A stretch of 39,369 nt of DNA from Conidiobolus incongruus B7586 (GCA_000697335.1 JNEM01015401.1:1-39369); one strand, 5' to 3'; counted from the stretch's first letter, positions 21,441 to 32,848 are shown. Numbers and translations: made by a program. The notes: generated from the letters alone by a model not told the origin.

Positions 21441-22804
21441 TCAAATTGAAATGTAATACAATAGCACATATAGTGATCAATGACAGATATTGGAAAATAT
21501 TTTATATTTGCTGATATTTTATTAAATATATGGATATCAATAAATATATATTTTGATTATCATTAAATTCTAGTTTAAGGATATTGAGCTTAATATAAGC
21601 TAAATCGGGAACTTGATTGTATTTGAAATCATCTTGTAGAATTTGATTTATGGGATAATCAGAGAAATCTAGTGTTAGATTGAGTTAAGTGGATATTGTT
21701 TGGATCATTGATTCCTAATTATTTTCAACGAAAGATCAGTTTAATATTATGTGGTTATATGAAAATCAAGTATATAAACATATTTAAAGTTATAAAGCTT
21801 ACTTTTTAAATATATTACATTTATTATATATATATATATATATATATGTTGTTAATATTCATCTTTAAATATTTGTTTCAAAAATTTAAAAAATTTAATA
21901 TCTAAATAATAAAATAATTCAGATTTATAAATTTGATTAGGATTAAATTTTGACATGAAACATTCCAAAAATACCATTTCATAAAATTACCTTAGACTTA
22001 AATAATTTTATAGTATTTCAAGAAATATTTTATAATTATATATTATTTATCAATTCCAAGGATATAACAGAAGCTCTGAAATATTTGGAGCTGCTAAAAA
22101 CTAATGAATCTATGGAATGAAATAATATAGGATATGACTAGTCCAATAGATTTCAACTTATAAAAATTGGTTATTTGATTATAATTGAAGAAAATTAGCA
22201 TTAGTACTCGTTTTTGCAGATTGTGATCAAGCATAATTATTTAAGTATTATTATCACAAATACCTGATTGAAATAGACCAATAATTTATTTTTCAGCTAA
22301 TATTCAAATTTATCATTAAATTATAAATTAAAACAGCAATTTTCAATATGATTGATAAGAAATTGTAAACTATAAACTTAAAACTTGAATTTTATGTCTC
22401 AGGTTCAATTTCTAATCATAAATTTGATTTAAATAGATTAGTGGGAATTTTATTAAATGTGATCAAACTTTTTACATTGTCAAAATATTGAAATAAAAAA
22501 TGATTAAAAGTTTGAATTGCATAAATATAACGTATAGGGATATAAATATAAATAGCTAATATAAAAGTTTATGGAATTAATTATTTAATTAAAATATACA
22601 AATATTGAACTTTTTTAATAATGTGAATTTAATAACATATATAATGAATAAATAATAATTGAAAGTATTGGTCAAGTTATAAACAGTTATTTAAAATTTT
22701 TATTAACTAGATAGAACTTATGGGATATAGTATTTTTATATTAGATTTTATTCATTTAATAATTGTATCACTCTTTAAGATAGAATAAAATATAACTATA
22801 CAAA
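21441..22804. other. AT-rich divergent intergenic region
   Basis: 1.36 kb between the starts of the FN3 gene (-) and NOP53 (+). It contains an AT dinucleotide run at 21825-21848 and otherwise only AT-rich DNA. No gene or RNA is supported. Confidence 0.5.
21825..21848. repeat. (TA)n microsatellite
   Basis: About 12 dinucleotide units of uninterrupted TA in intergenic DNA. Confidence 0.9.
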
Positions 22805-24581
22805 ATGACCGAAAATAATTTTACAAATATTGAAGTTAATAAAAAGAATAAATCCAACAGAAAGGGTAAAAAGCAATGGAGAAAAAATATTGATTTAAAC
22901 CAAGTTGAAGAAGGTTTAAAGCAAAATGAACTTGATCAAATTAAATATGGGTAATTATAATTTTGATATTATATAATATTTACTAAAAAATCCAATTGCT
23001 AACATAAATATTTTTAGTGTAAGTGGCTCTCAACTTCCTGACGAAGCTTTATTTGAAGAAGATACCCTTGGCGATCAAGAAGGTTAGATCAAAACAATCA
23101 CAATGAAATAACACTATATTGATAATTTTATTCAGAAACTCCTACTCCTTTGGTTGTAAAAGCTACTTATATTGATCAAGTATTAAACGCACGCTCAGCC
23201 GTTCCTGCTGTTCAATCCAAAATTCACTCCCAAAAGAAATCAACTGGGCAAATTAACAAAAGCATTACTGTTCAACCTCAAATCACTAAAAAAATTGGAA
23301 AGAGCAAAAAAGCTAGAAAATTGGCCAGTTTATGGGATGAAGGAGAAAATGAAGATCCTGAAACTCAACAATTTGCTGATATTAACTCCCTCCATGCTCC
23401 TGTCGTTAAAGTAAACCCGAATATTTCAAATATAATTTCATTGGATTAAATGTTCCCAATAGCGCCCTCATACTATGGATATGAAACCTATCCTCAAGGA
23501 AGATCCCAATGTTGTACACCCCGGCTATTCTTATCAACCTGAAAAAGAAAAACATAAGGTAAATAATACTATCTTTAAAAAGAAACCACATTCTAATTTA
23601 TCTGTTATTTTAGGAATTAATCGAAGTTAGTAAACAACAAAATGAAGCCAAGATTCTCGAAGGTCAAAAATGGAAAGAGATCACAGACACAATTAAGGCT
23701 AGTAAAAATGAGCCTGGTGAAATGGATGAAGTAATTTATATATAACCATTTATTGACTATAAACTTATCTTGGAAACATCAGATCGAATACAGTGAAGAA
23801 GAAGAAGAAGAAGAAGAAGAAGAGTCAGATAAAAAGGCTGAAGATCTAGAACCTGTTGAAAAGACCACTTCCGCTGATCCTAAGCGTCTTACCAAAGCTG
23901 ATCGTAAGAAGAAAAATAATCTTAAGATTCAGGTAAAGTTTAAAAAATGTATAAATTGTGATCATTGTAAAATAATTTGCTTTGATTTAGAAAAAATTAC
24001 AAAATAAAAAACTCAAGAAGAAGCAAGAAAATATCACTTTCACTAAGTATACATTGTATTTAACCATCCATTATTATTTTTTAACTTTTCGTTTTAGCAT
24101 TAAAAATCTCAAAAAAGAAGCTGATCAAACATCCAAAGAAATTGAAGAGAAAATTGAGCTCACCAAAAAACAGAGTGAGGAAGCCAAACTCTTACCCAAG
24201 ACTAAGTTTGGAAAATATGCGTAATTTAGCTTGTGATTTTCATAGATTTGTATTAATTTAGGAATTTTAGTGTTAAACCTGAAAAAGTTGAAGTCAACGA
24301 TGAAGTTGCCCCCACTCTTAGAAACATTCAGGTATGCTATTAGCTGTTCATTATTATTGAATTTCCTATTGATAGTATGTTTATAGACTGCCAGTAATCC
24401 TTTTGAACAACATTATCACAAATTTACCAAAAAGAATTTGGTTGAAAATCGTAGCCGTGTCAGGTAAGAGATAATTTTAGATATTTCTACTGTATGAAAT
24501 TAATTATAAATGTTTAGAAATAAGAAGCGCTCCAAGGTTAAGGCTTATGTCAAGCATTCGGCTAAAGATTTTACCAACTAA
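22805..24581 (+). CDS. NOP53: Ribosome biogenesis protein Nop53 (GLTSCR2/PICT1 family)
   Basis: Nucleolar 60S biogenesis factor that in yeast recruits the Mtr4-exosome to pre-60S particles for 5.8S processing. Eleven exons: 22805-22950, 23018-23082, 23136-23410, 23463-23558, 23614-23730, 23783-23932, 23991-24046, 24098-24220, 24262-24331, 24387-24463, 24518-24581; joined protein about 412 residues. Family marks: RKGKKQWRKNIDLNQVEEGL near the N-terminus, RKLASLWDEGE, HPGYSYQPEKEKH (the family's conserved Pro/Gly/Tyr block), a poly-Glu run, TKFGKYA, and a basic C-terminus NRSRVRNKKRSKVKAYVKHS, comparable to the human ending with its VEKRAFRE block. The acceptor of exon 9 could be 24270 instead of 24261, which would drop three residues without changing frame. 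The highly charged Lys/Glu composition is typical. Confidence 0.9.
23795..23822 (+). repeat. (GAA)9 repeat encoding poly-Glu in NOP53
   Basis: Perfect GAA trinucleotide run in exon 6 of NOP53 giving nine consecutive Glu in an acidic stretch (EYS then poly-E). Length change would keep frame. Confidence 0.95.
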
Positions 24582-25067
24582 TCTTTATAATATTTGACAC
24601 GATATATTTTATATACCCACTTCAAAAATGACAGATTAATATTTTGTAACCAATTAATATAAGTTCATTTTTATAGAATTTGCAAATCACCCTACATGTA
24701 TAGAAATTTACTATATTAATTTATAAATAAAATTAATATTTTTTGTTATTAGTTAACTTTTATTCATTTCAAGCATTTTTATCATATATATTTTTAAAAG
24801 AATATTTGAATCAAATAATCATCATTAATTCGCATTAAAATCACTATATATTACATACTGAATTTGAATTGAAAATTTACACTAGGTTTAAGAGATTTTC
24901 CAAAATTAACAATATTTTTGAATGAAAAAACATGAGAATAGTAGTGATATTGCTTATTGTAACTCACTTTTATAATATTGTCAATGCTGATATAGCCAGC
25001 GCTGCTCTAGACTGATGAATATAATATTTTTTACTTGAAGTTAAATATAAATCAATATAGAACTGGA
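24582..25067. other. Region between convergent NOP53 and PEX14
   Basis: About 485 bases. It is mostly AT-rich 3' flank, except for a short GC-richer patch near 24985-25015 that ends a tiny open frame described separately. Confidence 0.5.
24932..25015 (+). CDS. Possible 27-residue signal-peptide-like ORF (doubtful)
   Basis: An ATG at 24932 opens 27 codons to TGA at 25013-25015. The peptide begins MRIVVILLIVTHFYNIVNA, which reads as a signal peptide (positive n-region, hydrophobic core, small residue at the end), followed by DIASAALD. It is too short to be a usual gene and I find no clear downstream exon. It could be a small secreted peptide, the first exon of a broken gene, or chance. Confidence 0.2.
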   Translation: MRIVVILLIVTHFYNIVNADIASAALD

Positions 25068-26280
25068 TTAACTTGAGGTTGAGGGTTGGGTAGAAGAGTT
25101 ACCACCAGTAGCTGATTGCCATGAAGGAAGAGAGGGAGATGATGGGGTTTGAATCTCATTAGATGGTTTGCTGGTTGAAGCCCCAGATTGCCATGCAGGA
25201 AGGGAGGCAGAATGGTTAGTAGTTAATGGAGATGAAGGTGAACTCTGAGTGTCAAGAGGTGTTTTGCTGGATGAGCCTCCAGATTGCCATGAGGGAAGAG
25301 CTGTTGAAATGCTTGTTGATACACCGCTAGTGGCAGGAGTGGCTTGTTTACTAGTATCATCAGTTGAATCAATAGGTTGGCTATTTTGAGCAAGATATGC
25401 GGCCGTATGAACATTTGAAGAAGTAGTCTTTCTGGAAATAAGAGACTTTAAAGATTTGATCTCTTGTTGAATTTCATCCATTAGCTGAGATTGAGTTTGC
25501 TGGTTCTTTTCAAATAGCTAATAGATAATGGTAAGTAAACAGATAACATTGGCTGAAGTTATAAATTACCTCAGGGACTAGCTTTCGAATTTGGTCCAAT
25601 TCTTCACTCAATCTCTCTACATCCACGTTTCTAGCTTCATCTTGTGATTTCAAAGCTTGAGTTGCATTAGTCAAAGAATTAAGTGTTTCATTGATGGTAT
25701 TCGTTTGTTGTTGAACAGTATTCAAAACTCTGGCAGTTTCAGAGCGCATATTTTCGATCGCTTCGAAAGCTTTGTCAAATTGTCTATCTAAACGCTCCTT
25801 CTCTTCCGCTAAGCTCTCTTCACTGGGCCAGTTGAGAACTGGGCCCAATACATTGCTACAGAAGGTATAAAGACCGTAGCCGATGGCACCAGCAACTGCC
25901 GATGTGATGAAGTAATCTTTCCAGCTGGGCTGATATGATGGCTGTGTCATAGGATATTGAGAGTAAATAGGTTGAGCAGTGTTTGCGTATGTTTGGGGAG
26001 CTGAAGGTTGGATCTGTGTCTGTGGCTGTGAAGGGTTGGAGGTAGTAGGAGTAGAAGTAGCAGGAATATTGGCACGAGATAAAGCCTGATCAATTTCTTG
26101 TTGGGTCAGGCCCTTGTTTCTTAAAAAGTCGAGTCTCTTTTCAATAGCACTGTTTTGGACTTTGGGATCTCTTAAAAAGTTGACAGCACTCGTTATTAAT
26201 TCTTCTCTCAAAGGAGTTGAAGTTGTAGTGGCGGTGGCGTTCTCTGTTGTACCTGTATTGGATACATTACTTTCGGTCAT
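25068..26280 (-). CDS. PEX14: Peroxisomal membrane docking protein Pex14
   Basis: Central component of the peroxisomal import docking complex; its N-terminal domain binds WxxxF motifs of Pex5 and the SH3 domain partner Pex13. Two exons, 25570-26280 and 25068-25517, joined to 386 residues. The Pex14_N domain is clear at about 24-70 (LREELITSAVNFLRDPKV, EKRLDFLRNKGLTQQEIDQA), followed by a Pro/Gln/Thr linker with QPSYQPSWKDY, one membrane segment at about 123-145 (YFITSAVAGAIGYGLYTF) and a coiled coil at about 155-270. The C-terminal tail is Ser/Thr/Pro-rich and carries LPSWQS, LPAWQS and LPSWQS at about residues 311, 343 and 367. The intron between CCTGAG and CTATTT is phase 0 and continues the coiled coil without a break. 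Confidence 0.94.
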
Positions 26281-28089
26281 GGTTAAGTATTGGTAATGTT
26301 GGATGGTTAGATTAATAAGATACTATTAGATCAAAGTAATTGTATAAAATAAATACTAACAGTGATCATAGGACTATATTTAATCAAATAATTTAACTAC
26401 CACTCTAATTTAATTTAATTTTCATGGGATTTACTCATGAGTCACGCCATTATTCATATGAAAACTAGTTTAGAGTTGAAAATTATTTTTTTTTGAAATT
26501 TATTGGAATTATGAGTAAATTGACTTAGCTTGAATATTTTTTTTGTTGAATTCATAAAATGATGTATGATCTTTAAAATATCTAATCTATTTAATATACA
26601 AGAGTATTAAGGTTTGTTTTTGTTTAGATTACAAAATCATTGCTAAACAATCATTCACATAATTTCAAGTGAAAGTAAAATCATCAATTTTAATATATTG
26701 TGATGCTTTTAATGCCATTTATTTTTTACATATATTTGATAAATGCAAAAAACACTTATATCAAAACTAATAAAATATGTTATTTATGAGCTATTATCAA
26801 ATATTAAATAATATTTAAATGCCATCATTCTTTCATATATTATTAAAACATATAATAAATTCATATGACTTTAATTAACTTATCTTAGGCATTTTGTACA
26901 ATCTTTGTAATCTGTTTGTTTTAGGTGATAAAACAAATAGATATATTATGTTACAAATCTGAACTTAAATTAATCATGGGTGAAAACGTCATTTTTTACA
27001 TGTCTTTGAACAAATGATATCGGAATAGTAGCAATGATATTTTTATTTTAGAAGGAGGGTTATATAAAAACTATTAGTTGTTTAATATAATTAAATATGG
27101 CCCATATGATAAACCACATAATGTGTAACTCCATGTATATATTCAAAACGTTCCAACTGTATTTCATAGATTTAATTCTAATTTTTATTTCATTCTTTAT
27201 ATTATTTTTTTAGATATTCAAACACCTAGAATATTATTAAATATATAATTAAATACACTCTGGTTAAATTAATTATAAGGATTATTTATAAAAATATATA
27301 TTAATAATAACTGTATATATATTTGATTATATAATTTTTATTAATATTACCACAGAATAAAAAATGGGAAATTTTTGATCTCTAACTATTAAACATATTA
27401 TTAATTTCAGAAAGAAAATATACAAAATATATAGGAAAATGAATAACTCTAAACTATATATATAATGTTTTTTTTATTAAAAAAATTAATTTAAAAATTT
27501 ATAATTTAATCATACTTAAATTAAATAGTAAATATCAAAAGTCTTTTATTTTAATATTAGTAAAACTTAACTATATGTTTTTTAAAATCATTCAAAATTT
27601 ATAAATAGGTTTTAAAAATAATATTATATATGTTAACTATTTATTATTAAGTAAATTACTTTAAAACTAAAAATGAATTTATTTAAAATCTAATTGAAAT
27701 TTAAAAAATTAATTTAAATTATTAATAAAAAATATTTTAAAAGATATTTTTTATTTTAGATAAAGCATTACCAAGGTATTTTAATATTAATTATGCAGGT
27801 ATATAATATATTTTAAAGTTTAAACTTAAATTAATTATTGGAAATATAGAATAAATACCTTATATTAAACCTAATACTTAAATAGTACTAGAGTATTTAT
27901 AATAAAATAAAACTTACCAAGATATAATTAAAAATTAATATAATAAATTAAAAATACTTTTATATAATTTTTTATTTAAATATAAACAATATGTAAAATT
28001 AAGTCAAAATAATCCCATTTATAAATTTTAATAAATTAATAAATTATTTATAAGAAAATATTAATTATCATAATAAATTAAACAATATA
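26281..28089. other. AT-rich gene desert, left part
   Basis: The first few hundred bases hold the PEX14 promoter (minus strand). From about 27,250 on the composition shifts to even lower GC, dominated by TTTAAA/AATAAA words with no G- or C-containing stretch. No gene, RNA or mobile element could be supported. Confidence 0.5.
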
Positions 28090-28108
28090 AGATGTGTATA
28101 AGAGACAG
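28090..28108 (+). other. Exact Tn5 mosaic end = Nextera adapter residue (assembly artefact)
   Basis: The 19 bases AGATGTGTATAAGAGACAG are an exact match to the hyperactive Tn5 mosaic end used in Nextera tagmentation and Nextera mate-pair junction adapters. It stands out as the only moderately GC-rich word in about 1 kb of extremely AT-rich DNA. No Tn5/IS50 gene is nearby, and the adapter outer parts (i5/i7 side) are not seen on the left. It most likely remained from an untrimmed read or mate-pair junction used to bridge this region. Confidence 0.93.
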
Positions 28109-28291
28109 ATATAACCATAATTACTTTAAATAATTAAAAAATTAACTTTTAAGAAAGAAAATTTCAATAAAAAATTTAATTTGCTTATAAACTATGAAAA
28201 TTCAATCTTTATGAAAAACTTTTTTAAAAGTAAAAGCTTACTATAAATATACCAAAAAATTATTAATAATAAAAAACAATATCGATTATAT

Positions 28292-28314
28292 TATATATAT
28301 ATATATATATATAT
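28292..28314. repeat. (TA)n microsatellite
   Basis: About 11 uninterrupted TA units in the gene desert, some 180 bases right of the adapter residue. Confidence 0.9.
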
Positions 28315-28853
28315 AAATTTTATATTCAGATCTTTATATATTTTCAATCTCAAAAATTCTTGCTATTAAAAACTAAAAATAATGTTTTTAATTAATAAGT
28401 TATTTCAAAAAATTATAGATATTTTGAGATAAATATAAGAATAATATAAATATGACATGAAGTATTGAAAATTAAGATCTAGTTTAATTTTTAATTAATA
28501 ATATCCAATATTATTAAGAATTTATTCTATGAAAACTTAATAAAAATCAGCTGAAATTTGATTCAGTGTTATTATATATATTCTAAATTGCATCAATTTT
28601 AATTGATATCAAAATCATTTTTGTTATTTTGATATATAAGTATTATATATTAACTTATAATGAAATTGAAACAAATCAAGGTTTAATAATTAAAAAAATA
28701 TAATTATCAAAATTGAATTATAAGTGATATAAATATATAATATGAAATACTTATATATATATGATGTATAGGTTTATATAAGATGAATTTATATGATATA
28801 ACTGTATTAATAGTATTGTGTTTTTATATAGTTGTCTTAAATGACATAGTCAA

Positions 28854-28877
28854 ATATATATATATATATATATATAC
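28854..28877. repeat. (AT)12 microsatellite
   Basis: Uninterrupted AT dinucleotide run in the gene desert. Confidence 0.9.
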
Positions 28878-29755
28878 TATTATAATTGCAAAGTAATAAA
28901 ATGATACCATATTTATAACAATATATGATAATAATAATATATTAGATGATATGTATGATAAAGTTATATATTGAGTAATCATAATATCTAGACAATATAT
29001 GTTGATAATTGTTTCATGTATAAAATTTGAATTTTAATTGCAAGCGAAAATAACACGAGGAATCTAAAAGGTTTATAACTATAATATTAAATGAGAAACA
29101 AAATAAGTGAAATTATTGATTTTCAATATATAAAAAAATTAACTTTTAATACTTAGCCATTCCATATTGATAATAAAATTAAAAATATCTTCTAGAATGA
29201 GGTGAATTTTATCAAATATTCCTGTCCAATCATGATAAATAACCATATAATTAATATTATTATATTAAAATTTTGAATCGTTTTTCATTCACAAATAATT
29301 TAATGTTGATTATTTAAAAAATATTTTGTAGTTATACGATTATCCATTGATTGACAAAAAGCGCAAAAAAAGTAATGAGAATTTGAAAAATAATAATCAT
29401 TCAATAAACAAAATATATAATTTCATTTAATTGTATTCAGTAGTATTTGATACATTGGTATTAAAATTAACAAATCATATTATTCGAAACATCCTTTATT
29501 AATATTGAATAATTACATATAATCCTCCTTGAACTATCATCATCCAATAATTAGAAATTATTTTGAAATCAACCAATGATATTAATTTGCAACTAATTAG
29601 TGTCAATTCCAATTTTATATCGTACCTTAAGGGTTTTATTTTTATTTACACTGAATTCTCTCCTGATCACTACCACATTACATCAATATTGCTTATTTAA
29701 ATAACTATTTTACTGACTTAGCGTAATTGCAATTATATTAGTTTTTGTAAAAAGA

Positions 29756-30187
29756 ATGAGTATACAATATATTAAATATATTTCTCTATTCAGCAATGGA
29801 ATTTTTGCTGGGCTGGGTGTTACTCTAAACTTGTCATCTGTACCTGCTATAAATGCTTGCAATGATAAACTTAAAGTATGGGAAAGGACATACTTAAATG
29901 CGTCAAAAATTGCTGTTTTTAACATTGGTGTTTCAACAATATCAAACGCTATATTGTGGTATTACTCAAATAACTACCTCAACCTTTATGCTTCCATACT
30001 TTCCTTTCTAAGTTTCCCGTTCACACTTATATTTATAGCACCAATAAACAATAATCTGTTCGAATTATGTGCTAAGAAAGACGATGACGAAGCTAAAGTT
30101 GTCCCGTTATTATCAAAATGGAACAGATTACAGTATGTACGTACTTTACTAGGTGTTTCTGCGTTTCTCATTAACATTGTGTCCTAA
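29756..30187 (+). CDS. DUF1772-type four-helix membrane protein
   Basis: Single exon, 143 residues, with four hydrophobic segments at about 11-32 (FSNGIFAGLGVTLNLSSVPA), 49-70, 75-99 and 126-142. The layout and motifs fit the DUF1772 family: G-x-G near the start of helix 1, SVPAI at its end, a WERTYLNASK loop, APINNNLFELC after helix 3 (the family's P-x-N-x-x-L), and WNRLQYVRTLLGVSAF before and in helix 4 (the family's W-x(n)-VRT-x-x-G). Fungal DUF1772 members include anthrone-oxygenase-like enzymes of polyketide pathways, but most are uncharacterised, and no biosynthetic gene lies nearby. It stands alone between AT-rich deserts, and its codon use is less AT-biased at third positions than the flanking DNA. 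Confidence 0.8.
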   Translation: MSIQYIKYISLFSNGIFAGLGVTLNLSSVPAINACNDKLKVWERTYLNASKIAVFNIGVSTISNAILWYYSNNYLNLYASILSFLSFPFTLIFIAPINNNLFELCAKKDDDEAKVVPLLSKWNRLQYVRTLLGVSAFLINIVS

Positions 30188-31367
30188 ACCACTTGTTTTT
30201 AAAACTGTAATTACAATCCAGTGTATTTCGTGTACTGGGTTTCCAATATTTTACTTAAATATTATCTTTTATTACGTGTCCAAAAAATCAAAATCTCAGC
30301 TTACAAGTTTCATGTTCATATAGTTCATTCTATCGTATAACTAAACTGGACTACATGTTTACTTGCCTATTTATCATATTTAAAATCAATAAATAATATA
30401 TTTGAATATTTCAATTTCACTCAAATTTTTATTAAAATATATTTCTTGTTTTATTCAATTATGCATGAACTATTTGTAAGTTGTTTTAACTCTTGATATA
30501 TTTACAAAAAATATTAATATATTACCTAATATTAAAGATAATATCTATCTATTTTCAATTCCCGTTTCATTCAACTAGTTGAATCGCTTATAATTTAATG
30601 TTTTGTGGCTAGTGTTTTAGGAATAAATTATTTTTAATCAAATTTCTTATCTTGACACACTGAATTAAATCTTAGCTTACTTGATAAGTATTGACATTTT
30701 AATGTAAATATATATCAACTTGAGACCTATAATATGAATTTATTCAGAATATATTTTTTTATTTGATATTTTAAATAATATCGATTATCTAGCATATATC
30801 CACCATATAATTGATCGAAATTGATAATATAATTTAAATTAAAAACATAAAATTATTCAGTACAGGGTCGTTACGAAAGAAACTATTCAACTGTAACCAA
30901 ATGGAGTATTTAATATATAGTGAACTTTCATATGTCAATTTTTTAATAATTATCCATAATTTAAATGATTAAATATTAAAAACTAAATGACCAAATTGAT
31001 ATTATATTCAATTTTTAAAAATATGAATTTTTTATATGAGAATAATTATTATTTTGGATTAAAATATTAACATTTATAATGTTTGGAAATTAGAATAACA
31101 ATTTATTAAAATATACAATAATATATATATATATATATATATACACCATATTTAAATGTGTTAAAATTATTAAAATGAAAACTATAATATATTATTATAA
31201 TCACAAAAATTTAACATTATGAAAAACATTAAATATCTTAGCCTTTTGACTAATGGAAGATGTTATTAAAGTTGGCTTTAAATAATCTCAGGAAAATTAA
31301 ATTAGTATGGTGCTAGTAAGATCTATGATTTGATTGATCCACTAAATAAATTAACACAATTCTTGAA
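30188..31367. other. Region between convergent DUF1772 and ACBP-like genes
   Basis: About 1.2 kb. The first 200 bases are less AT-rich and probably the 3' UTR of the DUF1772 gene; the rest is AT-rich, with an AT run at 31121-31142. No further gene was recognised. Confidence 0.5.
31121..31142. repeat. (AT)11 microsatellite
   Basis: Uninterrupted AT dinucleotide run in intergenic DNA. Confidence 0.9.
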
Positions 31368-32848
31368 TCAACATGTTGATGAGGCTCTTGATTCGACAGG
31401 TGAAGTATGTGTAGATCTTATAATCACATTGGTCGCTTGGCTGGAGCAGTGTGTTCTGGGTGAAGAATATAATTGCACCCGGTCTGGGTCTGGAGATGCT
31501 GGGGATGATGTCCTACCATGATTGGTATGGATTGTAGGTCTTTTGGATACCACCCCTTCCACTTTCTTTTCTAAGAATTCAAGTCTTTGAAGTGTCTGAA
31601 GTAGAAGTGCCATTCCTTGATCTATTCTATGTGATGTTGTATGAAGTAGAGCAGAAGTTTCATTCAGCCTCCTTGAAGTTGGTTGACCAAGTTCAGCGCC
31701 ATGGCGGCGGTATCTAGTATTGTGACCTTTGTGCGGTCTTGTCTCAGGAACAGTAGATTTAGACTGTGAAGGGTCTTCTTTGACTGTGAAAAGGTCTCTT
31801 TGACTCACACTGCTTGTACGACGTCTAGAAGGTGGAGATTTTAAAATGAAATTAGATGTTCCAATGGAAGATACTGAAGGATTGCGAGAATTTCCACCAG
31901 GTGGGGTCAATGGAACAGATGGATTTAATCTCACTGAGGATACAGAAGATATCGAAATAGATTTGGCAGAAGTTGGAGATATAGATATAGGTCCACCAAT
32001 GTGTGCTGCCCTTATATCGTTTTCAGGGTCGCTGGAAATATGGGCAAATGATCCGATAGAACTAATGGAAGAGCGAGTTGATCCATTTATTGTTTCGCCC
32101 CAAGCAATATCTTCATAAGAAAATTGGCTTGAAGCATCGTCAAAATCACCTGGAGGGCTATTTGAGTTAGAGTATTGTGGACTATTAATCAAGTTTAAAA
32201 TAATGAATAATCAGAATAAAAGAATTTATATTACCTAATATCCCGAAAAGAGGGAATAGTTTTGCTAATAAAATAATTTGAAGTAAGTATAAAAATGATA
32301 AAAGTATAGTTTAAATAAAATATATTTACCTCATTTCTTCATAAAGAATTCTGCAATCCATAAATAAAACATTCATTTGAGCTCTATAAATTATAAAGTT
32401 AATAATCAACAAATAAAAAATATTAAACAAACTACTTTTCAGTTTCAGATTCTAGTGATTCAATATATTTGTCAATTGCTTTAGAAGACAGGTTGGTAAT
32501 ATGCTCAAAATAAGGTAATATTTTAATTAAATAAAGCTGTTGTGCTTGCTGAGGTAAAATACGAGAATAATTCTCCCAAGCTTTCCATTTTCGAAGTATA
32601 ATAGGATCATCGGTTTCTGGAGTTTTAGGTAATCCATACCCTTCAGCTCCCTATAATTTGATTAAGTAACTTATATATAGGATGTAAGCACCTTAAATAG
32701 GATATACCTGTTTATATAAACCATATAATTCTAAGACTTGCTCTGGAGAAATGTAAGGAAAAATGTAATCTGGAGCAGAAGAAGGTGAAGCTCTAACAAG
32801 GGCTGTGACCCTGAGGAACAGGTGTTCTAAGGTTGTGTCAATTTCCAT
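31368..32848 (-). CDS. Acyl-CoA-binding-domain protein with long Ser-rich tail
   Basis: Five exons: 32708-32848, 32436-32650, 32330-32383, 32235-32264, 31368-32181; joined protein 417 residues. The first ~90 residues match the acyl-CoA-binding (ACBP) fold: helix FLRVTALVRA, the signature LELYGLYKQGAEG (ACBP YGLYKQATxGD), DDPIILRKWKAWENYS (ACBP KWDAW) and a final helix QQAQQLYLIKILPYF. The Tyr and Lys of YGLYK, the Lys before WKAW and the Tyr of the last helix correspond to known acyl-CoA contacts. The rest is Ser/Pro/Thr-rich and looks disordered, with RRRTSSVSQRD and PPSRRR-type basic phosphosite motifs and a short amphipathic helix, ALLLQTLQRLEFLEKKVEG. It is likely a cytosolic or membrane-associated acyl-CoA carrier or sensor. 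No transmembrane anchor is seen. The symbol is left open. Confidence 0.78.

Larger units (their letters stand above)
28109..29755. other. AT-rich gene desert, right part
   Basis: 1.65 kb of AT-rich DNA from the adapter residue to the DUF1772 gene. It includes two long AT dinucleotide runs (28292-28314 and 28854-28877). The last ~100 bases should hold the promoter of the next gene. A reverse 71-codon frame at 29710-29925 overlaps that gene and is not supported. Confidence 0.5.

Noticed and set aside
28090-28108. A real Tn5/IS50 insertion
   Set aside because: There is only a single 19-bp mosaic end, no transposase or second end, and the sequence variant is the engineered one used in library preparation.
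31846-32118. 90-codon + frame over the ACBP-like tail
   Set aside because: It is antisense to a clearly coding exon that continues in frame with the ACBP domain. The acidic content mirrors Ser codons on the other strand.
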